Assembly: GCA_009602735.1 (NCBI GenBank)
Contig: WELA01010137.1
Location: 84,860-113,155 of the forward strand
Source: Mesotaenium endlicherianum
Taxonomy: Eukaryota > Streptophyta > Zygnematophyceae > Zygnematales > Mesotaeniaceae
Direction of reading: 5' to 3'
DNA length: 28,296 bases
Of the stretch, positions 1 to 9,209 are shown piece by piece. The notes beneath the pieces were generated by a model, which worked only from the letters and a program-made list of their open reading frames with translations, did not search any database and was not told the DNA's origin. Made by a program: the position numbers and the translations under genes. Numbering within the stretch: the first letter of the stretch is position 1; each line of letters begins with the position of its first letter.

Positions 1-2
1 TG

Positions 3-2987
3 ACGGCTGCGCCAGCAGCAGCCATACTGGCCTGCTGCGCACGTGCGCAGCCACTCGGCAACCGCTCCACATTCGGGCGCGCGAGCCGCGAGCACACGCT
101 CGCCGCACCGGCCAGTCGGCCCGTTGTTCCGCAAAAGCGCGTCGGGCCAGACCAGGGACGCCGGACGGAGGAGGCACCGCGGCTGCCCCGTTCCTTACGC
201 ATCCTAGATCCCTCCACGACCTCAGCTGAGCCGACGCCACATGCGCTCGCTTCACCTACGATGACGGTACAGCTCAGCGCGGAGGTCATCTCTCTGGCGC
301 TGCACCGCATGCCGGCGGTCTCCTTCGCAGAGCTTGGCGTCTCCATGGAGGCAACAAGGCAGGCCGCTCAGCTGATGCTCCAGTCACGCAGAGCCACGCT
401 GCGCACCGCCACCAGGAGGCCGACGGCCGATGCCGCCACCGCGGTGCGATCCACGCCCGCGCGCCCTGCGCATGAGCGCAGGATGATCAGCACTCCTAAC
501 GCCGCGTTTTTGGATAATTCGCAGGGGATCGTGCTCGTCAACACCGAGGCACCGCAGCGCATCATGTTCGACACAGGAGCGCAGCCGGTTCTCATCAGCC
601 TCCGCTACTTCCGTCAGCTGGGACTCTCTTCCGCTGACTTGGAGGACTCACCGACGCGCATTAACACCGCCGCCGGCACGTCCGAGACCGTCGCCGGTCG
701 CACGAGGTTGGCGCTACTGTTCACTCTGCGCCCAGGCATGGCAGACCAGACAACCATCCATCGGCACGCACTCGTCACTCCTTCCGAGTCCTTCGATGTG
801 CTCCTAGGGCAGGACGTGCTCTTTCCCATTGGCGCCGCGGTCGACAACTGGGCAGAGCGCGTCTTCTATCGTCCCGACTGGAGGACAGGAGGGACGCGCA
901 CCGCATCCTTGCCCCTTGACATTGTCGATCGCCGCCCAGCAGTGTCCGCTCTTTATGGCTTCATGGGGCTGGACGATGGCCGTCCAGTGGTCAAGACCGC
1001 TAAGGACGGGCCCAAGGACGAGGAGATATCTCTGGGGGTGGACCTGCTCGAGTCACAGGACGAGGAGCCGGACCTACCCAGTGCCGAGCTCCATCTCACG
1101 CCGCAGCAGCAGGCGGATGTCCTAGCAGCCCAGGCCAGGGAGCGGATCCGCATCTGCACTGCCCACAGCGCGATGATGCGGCAGATGGCGGACGATGCCA
1201 CTGAGGCCCTCGCCACGGCCAGCACAGCCATTGCTGCCGCCGCCCTTGCCCGCGATGCGATCGCAGCGCCTACGGCTCATCAGAGGGTCTCGGCCTCTCG
1301 AGGCAAACCGTCCGCGAGGACCGACGTCCGCGTTCGCCACAACGTGCCTCTTGGCGTGGCCATTCAGTACAGTATGGACTCTCAGCCGCTTCCGCACGAC
1401 GCCTCGCATCAGATCGGCGAGACCTGGCCTTGCCCCACGGCATCCGAAGACGAGGCCATGCGGCAGGCAGCTTATCCAGGCAGATCCGACGACCAGTACC
1501 TCAAAAGTGAGGAGGAGACGCAGTGGGAACAACTGCCAGAGGCTTCCGTCGAGGTCCTCAGCGCGGCGCCACCGGAGGAGCCCCCGCCAGCTGCGCCTAC
1601 GGCACGCAGGCAGCACGCACCTACTGGTCCGTCCGGCTTCAGCGCACCCAGCCAGCCCGTGACACACGACTGGCCCAGCAGGGCTCGCGCCAACACCGCT
1701 GGACCCAGCCGTCCAGTGTCACACGACTGCTCGACGAGCCACGAGTGTCGCCGTATCGCACATTTGTTTGCGACGGGCCGGACCGCCGCGGCCTCCTCTA
1801 GCGCTGGCACACACTCCATACAGCAGCCAGCGCCCAAGCTCAGCGTCCGCGAGCCACACCGCACGACCCCGTCTATTTGCGCCCATCTGACCTACGCACA
1901 TCGCACTTGGCCGACCATCGGACCCGCTCGAGAGACCACTCCTCTCCGCGAGACGAGCCGCTCCCAATCGCTCACACCCCTTTGCGAGACGCGAGAGGTG
2001 ACTCCCCTCCGCGAGACGCGCGCCCGCTCCGTCATGCCGCCCTACGACAACAGGAATCGCACACCTCCTTACGACGACACGCGGACCCACGGGGACCCGC
2101 CGCCATACGACGACACTCGAGACCGACGCCGCACTCCGCCCTTCCGGCCCCTCTCAGCTGGCGACGACTCTCAGTCTTCTTCCGAGGCGCATTTCGTAAT
2201 GCTGGCCCCTACAGCTCCGCGCGCCAGCATCCCTCGCAGCCACATCGCTGGCGACGGTCCCTCCGGGTCACCTCCTCCCAAGGTGGCCCGCACCAACAGC
2301 AGGCCGTCCAGTCGTCACCCATTTACAGCCGCCGCACGGACACAGCTCATGTCTAGTCTCCGGCAGCCCCGGGACGCGCCCGCCCCACGGGGGCAGTCCC
2401 GGCCGCGAGTCCAGCTGGCTCCTCGCCGGCTAGTTCAATCCCCGCAGGAGGTCGACAGCTCCGAGCGCTCCGTCTGCACAGTACCCTCTGCAGACATGCG
2501 CGCACGCCAACGAGCCTACTTCGACCCACACCCCTACTTGACTCCGCGTCCCGTTCTCAATCAGCTGGCCCACGCGGCCTCGCACCAGACTGACCGCGAC
2601 CAGCGCGACAGGTGGCAGCAGCTATGCGTGGCCTCGGCCCGACGTCAGGCCCGCGCTGTCTCTCCCACAGCCCTGCAGGAGGCGCGCCTGCGGTGGCGCA
2701 CCTACCAGGACCACGCACGGGGGGAGCGTCCGCAGCCGCTCACTGACCGCATCCCCAACCTTATGCGTGACTATGCAGACCGTGCTGTGGCCGCTCTCCG
2801 CATGGCGCCACATCAGCACAGCGCCGAGCGTACCTTCCCGCCGCCCGCTCAGCCCGGCACCCCTGCAATGGGGTGTCGCCCACTTCCAACTCCTATCTGC
2901 GCAGACGCTTTAGACGAGCGGCCCGACGGCATTGTCCTCGTCAAGCTCTTCGCCGGCATTGCCACCGGGTTACTCGCGACCTTATAG
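3..2987 (+). CDS. Element A polyprotein, first open segment: retropepsin plus disordered linker and methyltransferase motif I (5' partial)
   Basis: The frame has no stop from base 3 to the TAG at 2985-2987, so the ATG at 261 is probably internal and the protein starts off-window. A retropepsin is visible: F-D-T-G-A at about 564-578 is the catalytic Asp motif, and F-D-V-L-L-G-Q-D near 791-815 is the C-terminal hydrophobic-Gly motif. The protease would process the polyprotein in the virus-like particle. Bases 900-2900 encode a Pro/Arg/Ser/Ala-rich, probably disordered stretch with short repeats, three T-P-L-(R/C)-E-T and three P-P-Y-D units, within 1934-2150. The last residues (2940-2984) are K-L-F-A-G-I-A-T-G-L-L, motif I (AdoMet binding) of a C5-methyltransferase, so the TAG falls inside that domain. 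No zinc knuckle was found in the visible part. Confidence 0.8.
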   Translation, partial: TAAPAAAILACCARAQPLGNRSTFGRASREHTLAAPASRPVVPQKRVGPDQGRRTEEAPRLPRSLRILDPSTTSAEPTPHALASPTMTVQLSAEVISLALHRMPAVSFAELGVSMEATRQAAQLMLQSRRATLRTATRRPTADAATAVRSTPARPAHERRMISTPNAAFLDNSQGIVLVNTEAPQRIMFDTGAQPVLISLRYFRQLGLSSADLEDSPTRINTAAGTSETVAGRTRLALLFTLRPGMADQTTIHRHALVTPSESFDVLLGQDVLFPIGAAVDNWAERVFYRPDWRTGGTRTASLPLDIVDRRPAVSALYGFMGLDDGRPVVKTAKDGPKDEEISLGVDLLESQDEEPDLPSAELHLTPQQQADVLAAQARERIRICTAHSAMMRQMADDATEALATASTAIAAAALARDAIAAPTAHQRVSASRGKPSARTDVRVRHNVPLGVAIQYSMDSQPLPHDASHQIGETWPCPTASEDEAMRQAAYPGRSDDQYLKSEEETQWEQLPEASVEVLSAAPPEEPPPAAPTARRQHAPTGPSGFSAPSQPVTHDWPSRARANTAGPSRPVSHDCSTSHECRRIAHLFATGRTAAASSSAGTHSIQQPAPKLSVREPHRTTPSICAHLTYAHRTWPTIGPARETTPLRETSRSQSLTPLCETREVTPLRETRARSVMPPYDNRNRTPPYDDTRTHGDPPPYDDTRDRRRTPPFRPLSAGDDSQSSSEAHFVMLAPTAPRASIPRSHIAGDGPSGSPPPKVARTNSRPSSRHPFTAAARTQLMSSLRQPRDAPAPRGQSRPRVQLAPRRLVQSPQEVDSSERSVCTVPSADMRARQRAYFDPHPYLTPRPVLNQLAHAASHQTDRDQRDRWQQLCVASARRQARAVSPTALQEARLRWRTYQDHARGERPQPLTDRIPNLMRDYADRAVAALRMAPHQHSAERTFPPPAQPGTPAMGCRPLPTPICADALDERPDGIVLVKLFAGIATGLLATL

Positions 2988-3910
2988 GCCGGCATCCCGG
3001 TGCGCCGCTACGTCTACGTCAATCCCGATCCTGAGGCCCAGCAGGTGGCCCGTCGGCAGATGGCGTTGGGTCACGAGCGGTTCCCTGACCTTCTTCTCGC
3101 GCACGCATTCCGCCGCGCTCAGACAGACTGGCCCATGGACATCCGCGACATCACCGTCGAGCATGTCACCCGACTTGGGCCCTTTGACCTCGTCATCGCC
3201 GGTTGGGAGTGCCAGGGCTTCTCCAGAGCCGGGCGTGGCAGGGCGCTCAGCGATCCCCGCACGGCCCTCTTCTGGCACTTGCTCCGCGTCCTCAACATTG
3301 TTGAGGATCGCCAGCCGCCACACACACTAGCGTGGATCCTGGAGAACGTGGCCGCGCGCCACGATCGCTGTCCCGATGTTAGCGCCAACTTCGCTCTTTG
3401 CAGCAGCTACATCGGTCGCGAGGCCGTCATCGACGCCGCCCAGATTGGTTTCTTCGCGCACCGCGTCCGCGCCTACTTCACCAACCTGGCAATGCCAGGT
3501 ACTCTTGAGGCGTTGGCCGCCTCTCATCCACGTCACCCACGCACCGTCGACTCCATCCTCGATGCCCCTCGTCTGGCCCAGCGCGAGACGGCGCTACCAC
3601 ATCCCTCCATGGCGCAGTGTGAGGTCCTGCATGACGTCACTCGCGCGCTGCCGACTTTTGTCAGCCGCTACGACAGCGACGCCTTCGTCGGAGATCAGCG
3701 CGGGATGGTCATTGACCTAGAGACTGGCATGTTTGACAGGCCGCGTCCTGCGGAGATGGAGCGTGCCATGGGCTTCCCGCCGCATCTCACGCAGGTGGAC
3801 GGCCTCACTGAGGTGAACCGCATTCGCCTCTTTGGGGCAGGCGCTCGACGCCAACGTCCTCACGTGGATTTTGCTACAGACGCAGGCCTTGGCGCCTCTC
3901 TACGCCGCAG
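2931..3910 (+). pseudogene. DNMT3-like cytosine-5 DNA methyltransferase domain of element A (interrupted by TAG and a one-base insertion)
   Basis: This domain would transfer methyl from AdoMet to C5 of cytosine in DNA. Visible motifs: I, F-A-G-I-A-T-G (2949-2969); IV, G-P-F-D-L-V-I-A-G-W-E-C-Q-G-F-S (3177-3224) with the nucleophile Cys at 3210-3212; VI, E-N-V (3342-3350); VIII, A-H-R-V-R-A-Y-F (3456-3479); IX, E-M-E-R-A-M-G-F-P (3753-3779). Motif IV has E-C where most C5-methylases have P-C. I-D-A..A-H-R-x-R..N-L and E-M-E-R..G-F-P resemble DNMT3/DRM-type enzymes more than DNMT1. The frame is cut by TAG at 2985-2987. Near the end it reads L-F-G and then loses motif X, which continues in the +1 frame as G-Q-A-L-D-A-N-V from 3835. 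One extra G in the run 3834-3837 explains this. The domain is fused in frame between protease and RT, not a separate gene. Confidence 0.82.
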
Positions 3911-5780
3911 CTCGGCATCCCGAGCTACCTCGGCGTGCCAATGATATGGACGATGACTCCACCGACGATGACAATCAGACCCCGCCAGGCACGACGTGGC
4001 ATCCTCAGCGCGCAGGGCCTGCACCGCAAGCGCGCACCCGCCCCCCCTCCCCACCGCCGCGCGGGGAAGACTCTGGTTTGCTGGGGGGGGGCCGGCGGAG
4101 AGAGGAGTCCTCACAGCGACCCAGGGAGTCCCGGTCACCTTTTCATTTTCCTTGCTCGCAGGCAGACGGTGGCTCGCAGGCAGACGGTGCCAGGCAGCTG
4201 GCCGCAGCTGCCACAGTGCAGGTACCCGCGGCAGGCCGAGCGCCAACCGCTGCAGAGCAGGTGACATCTGCAGCACCACGGCCTACCCCAGCGGCAAGAG
4301 AAGAGACTCCAGCTGCAGGCCAGGCGACGCCACCAGCTCCATCGACATGGAAGCTGGGGGGGACACTCACCAAGGCGCAGGCTGCACAGTTGACGGCACT
4401 GCTGGACGGGAGGCGCAGCACCAGCTTTGCCAGCGGCATGCACGATCTCGGGCGCTACAGGGGGGACCCCATGCGGATTACTCTCACGTCGCAGGAGCCC
4501 ATTTTCCAGAAGCGTTATCGCTACAGTCACTTTGAGGAGGGCTTGATCAGCGCGCAGACAGGCAAGCTGGAGGACAGCCGTCTCATTTGGGAGTCCTCCT
4601 CTCGCTATGCCGCACCCACGGTCATGCCAGCCAAGAAGGATGCCTCGGGCAACTGGTCCGAGAAGAGGATGTGCGGTGACTATCGTAGACTGAACGAGGT
4701 CACCGAGCAGGACAGATATCCTATGCCGACGCCTGACGAGATCTTTGACGACATTGGCACGTGCACTTGGTTCTCAGTGCTGGATCTGCGTCAGGGCTTC
4801 AACCAGATTCCCATCGCCGAGGAGGACCAGCATAAGACGGCGTTCTGGGGAGCACAGCGGCTCTACGAATGGGTGGTGATGCCGTTCGGGTTGAAGAACG
4901 CGCCAGCTACCTTTCAGAGGGTGATGGATAAGGAGCTGGTCGGGCTGTCCTTTGCCCGATGCTACATCGATGACGTGCTCGTCTTCAGTCAGACGTTTGA
5001 GGAGCACGTGGCGCACATCACTGCTGTCCTGGACCGCTTGGAGGCCGCTGGGCTCAAGTGCCATCCAGGCAAGTGCACTTTTGGGACCCGCGAGGTGGAG
5101 TACCTTGGCCACCTGCTCTCCTCCAGCGGCTTGGCACCCCAGCTGGCAAAGATCTCGGCCATCACAGGCATCCCACCTCCTACAGATCTCTCGCAGCTGC
5201 GGGCCTTCCTCGGCATCGCCAACTACTACCGCCGCTTCGTGCCAGGGTTTAGCGAGCTAGCCAAGCCGCTCAATGACTTGCTCCGCAAGGGCGTTACTTA
5301 CGTGTGGGGATTAGAGCAGCAGGCGGCATTCGATAAGCTCAAGGAGCTGCTGGTGAGCGCCCCTGTGCTTCGGCGTCCTGACTACGCGAAGACCTTCATC
5401 CTCCACACCGACTGGTCGCAGGCAGGGCTGGGCGCTGTGCTGGTACAGGAGCATGACGGCTTTGAGCATGTGGTGGCCTACGCCAGCCGCAGCAACAACC
5501 GCGCGGAAGGCAACTACAGCTCCTACAAGGGGGAGTGCCTGGCAGCGGTCTGGGCAATCGTGCACTTCAGGCACTATCTCTACGGCACGCACTTCCGCCT
5601 GGTCACCGACCATCAGCCACTTAAGTGGCTCATGACGTCGAAGCGCTTAACCGGCAAGTACGCACGGTGGGCGCTTATCTTGCAGGAGTACACCTTCGAC
5701 GTGCACCACCGTCCAGGCTCGACCAACCTGGACGCTGACGGTCTCAGCCGTAACCCGCTGCCCTCCTCGAGGGATCTCAC
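3832..5780 (+). CDS. Element A polyprotein, pol segment: end of methyltransferase, linker, reverse transcriptase and RNase H
   Basis: The first residues (3835-3910) complete methyltransferase motif X, so 3832 is a frame entry point and not a true start. A Pro/Ala/Asp-rich linker with a nine-G run (4083-4091) follows to about 4340. The RT domain has M-C-G-D-Y-R-R-L-N (4669-4695), V-L-D-L-R-Q-G-F (near 4780), M-P-F-G-L-K-N-A-P-A-T-F-Q (near 4880-4917) and the catalytic Y-I-D-D at 4963-4974. RNase H has H-T-D-W-S near 5404, K-G-E-C-L-A near 5527, V-T-D-H-Q-P-L-K-W-L near 5600 and the terminal D-A-D-G-L-S-R near 5731. All acidic catalytic residues expected for RT and RNase H are present. The frame ends at the N at 5781, where a 31-base duplicate flank shows an unmerged contig overlap. 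Dropping the duplicate joins this segment in frame to the integrase. Confidence 0.88.
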
Positions 5781-5812
5781 NGTAACCCGCTGCCCTCCTC
5801 GAGGGACCTCAC
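5750..5812. other. Single-N contig join with 31-base duplicated flanks
   Basis: Bases 5750-5780 and 5782-5812 are the same 31-base sequence with one mismatch (GATC versus GACC), separated by one N at 5781. This is what a scaffolder leaves when two contigs overlap but are not merged. Removing 32 bases puts the RNase H frame exactly in register with the integrase frame. Confidence 0.85.
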
Positions 5813-6919
5813 TGTGGCCCGCCACGATGAGGATGAGCCGGTGGCCTGGCACGCGGCGGCCTTCCTGGCCTTCACCGTGGACGGCAACGTGCGGCCCGCA
5901 GGGCTCATTAGCCTGGACATGGTCACCGTCACCACTCGGCGATTGGCCCTGGCAGCGGCAGAGGATCAGGACAGCTGGCAGCGCGGTCCCGAGGACGTGT
6001 GGGACGACGCCCCAGTATTGCAGTACGTCACGGCCAAGGAATTGGCACCCGATGTCAGCACACGCGAGTGCGACCGCATCCTCAGACGCAACCGCGACTT
6101 CATTTTCATGGAGGGGCGCGTGCGGCGCGTGATGGTGGACGGCTCCGTCCTGGTGGTCCCCGAGCCTGCCATACGCAGTCAGCTGGTGCGCCGAGTGCAC
6201 GAGTCCCTCGGGCACTTCGGTGTCAAGCGCACCCTCAGTCTTCTTCAGGCCGAGTACTGGTGGCACGGCATGACTAAGGTCGTCGCCGCTGTCGTCAGCA
6301 GCTGCACTCTCTGCGACCGTGTGCGCTCGAGCTTCACAGCGCGCACCGTTGCCCTCAGCCCCCTTCCTATTCAGGGGCTGTTCTACAGGTGGTTGCTTGA
6401 CTTGGCTGGGGAGCTGCCCAAGTCTCGCTAGGGCAACCTCTACGTCTTGGTGATGATTGAGCACATGTCCAAGTGGATCGAGCTCGTGCCCTTGCCCAGC
6501 AAGGCCAGTGAGGGGATCGCTCAGGCCTTCCTCAATCAGGTCCTTAGCCGTTTTGGCGGCTGCGCTGAGGTGCTGACCGACCAGGGCAAGGAGTTCCAGG
6601 GCAGCTTTCAGAAGCTGCTGGAGCGCTCTATGATCGACCACCGCACCACCTCCCGCGATCATCCTCAGGCTCACGGCCTCGCCGAGCGCATGGTGCAGAC
6701 CGTCAAGCTAGGGTTGCGGAAGTACTGCCTTGCCCACGACCGTACCCACTGGGACGACGCCCTCCCTTGGCTGGCGATGGGGTACAGGTTCAGTAAGCAG
6801 GCCTCCCTGGCCTCTCACTCTCCCTACTTCCTTCTCTACGGCCGACAGCCCATCCTGCCAGCCGCAGCCAGGACTGTGGCCGAGAACGTCTTGAACTTGG
6901 ACAATCCCGAGACATGGAA

Positions 6920-6940
6920 CGCTCTTATCNTGCTCTTATC
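6920..6940. other. Single-N contig join with 10-base near-duplicate flanks
   Basis: Bases 6920-6929 and 6931-6940 differ only at the first base (C versus T) and are separated by the N at 6930. Removing 11 bases restores the integrase frame. The joined protein then aligns without a gap to the corresponding part of element B. Confidence 0.75.
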
Positions 6941-7303
6941 GGGCAGCGTGCTCAGCTCTTCCAGCGCTTGATGCCCATGGCCATGGATAACCTCAGCATT
7001 GCACAGCATTGCGACACACTGAGGTACGCCATGACGCGTGGAGGAGCCTATCATCCGCGGGTGTTGCAGTTTTCCGCAGGTGATTTCGTGTACCTGCAAC
7101 GCCAGACGAAGAACACCCTCGACATCAGCAGCTCGCCGGTCATCCTGCGCGTCAAGCGTGCCTTGGCGTCAGGAGTCCTGGAGCTGGAAGGCGCAGATGG
7201 CCGTCTTCACAAGGACCACACGAAGAACTGTGGGCCGTGCCACCTTCCTAACCTGGACTTGCAGATCCGTCCCCGCGACGCGCGGCCGCCCAAGGACTGG
7301 GCG

Positions 7304-7438
7304 TGCCAAATCTGTCACAGCACTGGCCAGGAGGCCAAGATGCTGCTTTGCGACAGCTGCAACCTCGGCTTCCACACCGGCTGCATCGACCCACCGTTGG
7401 CCCGCGTGCCAGCTGGAGACTGGTTCAGCAGAGACTGC
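7304..7438 (+). other. PHD finger at the C-terminus of element A integrase
   Basis: The spacing is C-Q-I-C, then M-L-L-C-D-S-C, F-H-T-G-C, P-P-L, V-P-A-G-D-W-F and a final C: the C4HC3 layout of PHD fingers, which typically read histone H3 tails. The seventh ligand is missing: W-F-S-R-D-C has Ser where W-x-C-x-x-C is expected. The position is that of the chromodomain in chromoviruses, so a targeting role is plausible but is inference. Confidence 0.75.
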
Positions 7439-7484
7439 ACTGAGCTAGCCTTAGGCAGCGCGCACAGCCCATCAGCTAGAGGCT

Positions 7485-7500
7485 GAGAGCTGGGGGGGGA
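7485..7500 (+). promoter_or_regulatory. Polypurine tract of element A
   Basis: A purine-rich stretch with eight consecutive G directly follows the TGA stop and directly precedes the first terminal-repeat copy. It is the expected primer site for plus-strand synthesis. Element B has a near-identical AGCT-plus-G-run at the equivalent place. Confidence 0.65.
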
Positions 7501-7636
7501 ATTAAAACATTTGACACTTGACTCCCTTTTTGGCTATAAAGCCATTTGTATTATAAACTTCATTGCAGCAAAGCCTGCTTGTCTATTGTGTGTTGCTTAT
7601 GCCAACAAGGCGCACCCGATCTCTTAACGCACGACA
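7500..7636 (+). repeat. Element A short direct repeat, copy 1 (137 bp)
   Basis: It matches 8638-8774 with two differences in 137 bases. It contains a TATA-box-like CTATAAAG at 7534-7541 and ends in ACGACA. It sits immediately after the polypurine tract. It is either a short LTR or a duplicate of the LTR tail. Confidence 0.85.
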
Positions 7637-7638
7637 GC

Positions 7639-8774
7639 TGTCATGATTTATTGAGTCGAGGTTGCTGCACGAAACCGAGCTCCACATGTGTGAACCATCA
7701 ACCTATGAAGGCCGACTTTGCATAGACTTTACGCATCCATACTTTGACCTTTTCTCAATTTCCAAGTCACCAAAGTGTAGCGCGTCGAGTCACCTTCCGA
7801 ATGGCACCGGGTTCGCGTCATTTGGTCACGTATCGCGCGAGATATGAGCGATCTAGTCCGCGCCACCTACCGGCCCCTAGCGGATCCTCACCAAAGGGCA
7901 ATTTGTGTTTCAATGTGCACATTCTTGCCTATTCGTGACCCCCTAAAACCCCTAGCTTGTGCGCACAAATCCGCGAGCCCCTTAGCCTACATAAGCTTTG
8001 CATTTCCATAGTATATGTGCATCATCGAGGCTATAACTTGGTGACTGCATCACCTACTCCTAGAGGAAGCTTCCTCAATTTTCAGATCCACTTTTGAGGC
8101 GCCATCTAGGTAGAATCACCCAAGGTAAGTTCGGCCAATGAGGACCACGTAGCATATCCTACGCACCTTGCTTTGATTGGTTTGAGTTATGCTTAGCCTA
8201 TAGGAGTGCTAGTACATGCCTTGTACACATTAGTGGACATAGGAGAGCCTCCTAGAGTGACTACATGCATTGGATCCGCCGCATACCCCGCCGGATTTCC
8301 AGGAGTATAAGTACTAAAGATGTCCCTAGAAGAGACATCTTTTAGAAGTCCATTATGCCAGGTATATGTAACAGAGACTATCAGTAAAGTTTACACTTTT
8401 ATCTGTTGTGTTTTCAGGACCACTGAGTTACTCTCTTGTGAAGAGCAAGCCCTTCAGGCTTCCAGTCACTTGAAGAACTTCACAAGTGGTGAGCAAAGTC
8501 ACAGCTTAAGCCCTTGCCATAGGACTACTCTGAAGATCATGATGTGCTTCCAGTGATCTTTTGGGCCATACCTCATTAATTGTTTTCCTACCAGATTACA
8601 GTCTTGAGGTGCTCACTCTGGAGAGTTCACTTTCCTTAATTAAAACATTTGACACTTGACTCCCTTTTTGGCTATAAAGCCATTTGTATTATAGACTTCA
8701 TTGCAGCAAAGCCTGCTTGTCTATTGTGTGTTGCTTATGCCGACAAGGCGCACCCGATCTCTTAACGCACGACA
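7639..8774 (+). repeat. Candidate 3' LTR of element A (1136 bp, TGTC...GACA)
   Basis: The segment begins TGTCATG and ends ACGACA, so its ends form the inverted TGTC/GACA typical of LTRs. No genuine gene is seen in it. The last 137 bp (8638-8774) are the second copy of the short repeat and hold the TATA-like box, which would make them the end of U3 plus R and U5. The polypurine tract does not abut TGTC but lies 138 bases upstream, so the true LTR border is uncertain. The 5' LTR is outside the window. Confidence 0.5.
8638..8774 (+). repeat. Element A short direct repeat, copy 2 (137 bp)
   Basis: Second copy of 7500-7636, including the TATA-like box and the ACGACA end. Unlike copy 1 it is not preceded by a G-run. 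The sequence after it (TGTGTGAAAAG) differs from that after copy 1, as expected for flanking DNA. Confidence 0.85.
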
Positions 8775-9209
8775 TGTGTGAAAAGCGCCACATGGCAAAC
8801 TTTGGAGGCCCATAATTTAAAGTGATTCTATGAAAATTAAAATGTTTTTTATTTCATGGCTACCTATGAGGGTCCTTAGTAGCCTCTCAAAATATGGAGT
8901 CCATTAGGAACTTTTTGAAGAACTGATGGTCATTTGTATGAAGCAGCAAGAATGAGAGAAAGTGACAATTTCCACTTTTGTCGACATATTCTTCAATTTC
9001 ACTAAAAGTGTAATAACTTATGGAGAATATGTCAGCTGTGTCTGAAACTTTAGGGAGGTTTACATATGGGAGTTACCTACTAGTGTCCCAAATTTCAGAC
9101 CGATCCGACAAAATCGCCAAAAATGGCGCTAAAAAGCACCTAAGTGTCCAAAAAATGGGCATTTGGGCTGCATGTGACACCACACTTGAGCCTATCCTTC
9201 ACCATATAC
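8775..9209. other. AT-rich stretch between elements A and B, no gene seen
   Basis: About 435 bases of AT-rich sequence with no recognisable domain in any frame. Homology to the integrase N-terminus starts only near 9210-9220, so this is either genomic flank of element A or a rearranged part of element B. Confidence 0.5.

Larger units (their letters stand above)
5782..7486 (+). pseudogene. Element A polyprotein, integrase with C-terminal PHD finger (one TAG and one assembly join)
   Basis: The integrase inserts the cDNA into host DNA. The zinc-binding H-H-C-C motif is at about 6196-6325 (V-H-E-S-L-G-H-F-G and C-T-L-C). The DDE core has the first Asp in L-D-L-A-G (near 6400), the second in L-T-D-Q-G-K-E-F (near 6577) and the Glu in G-L-A-E-R-M-V-Q-T-V-K (near 6680-6710). 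A TAG at 6429-6431 interrupts the core just after the first Asp, in the same frame on both sides. An N at 6930 has a ten-base near-duplicate on either side; removing 11 bases restores the frame. After the core comes a beta-rich tail ending K-N-C-G-P-C-H-L-P, then a PHD-type zinc finger at 7304-7438. The stop is TGA at 7484-7486, directly before the polypurine tract. Confidence 0.85.
1..8774 (+). mobile_element. Element A: Ty3/gypsy-type LTR retrotransposon encoding a DNA methyltransferase and a PHD finger (5' end outside window)
   Basis: Domain order on the plus strand is retropepsin (about 540-850), disordered linker (900-2900), DNMT3-like C5-methyltransferase (2930-3910), reverse transcriptase (about 4480-5050), RNase H (5390-5740), HHCC and DDE integrase (about 6100-6850) and PHD finger (7304-7438). 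A G-run polypurine tract (7485-7500) and a terminal repeat region ending in GACA at 8774 follow. RT and RNase H before integrase is the Ty3/gypsy order. The reading frame is already open at base 3, so gag and the 5' LTR lie off the left edge. This copy is probably inactive: it has two in-frame TAG codons (2985, 6429) and an extra G in the run 3834-3837. The breaks at 5781 and 6930 are assembly joins. Methyltransferase capture by retrotransposons has been described in dinoflagellates and charophyte algae, so the type is not without precedent. Confidence 0.88.

Noticed and set aside
953..2090. Minus-strand frames inside the element A linker
   Set aside because: Low-complexity shadows of the plus-strand polyprotein frame.
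2985..6431. TAG as a reassigned sense codon
   Set aside because: IRE1 and UBC12 both end in TAG exactly where the proteins of these families end, so TAG is a normal stop in this nuclear genome.
5613..6674. Minus-strand 353-codon frame opposite integrase
   Set aside because: It crosses the artificial duplication at 5781 and has no domain; the plus strand has HHCC and DDE motifs.
7500..7636. PBS complementary to a tRNA 3' end after the repeat
   Set aside because: The sequence after ACGACA is GCTGTCATG, with no TGG start matching a tRNA CCA end; the 5' LTR and its PBS are off the window.
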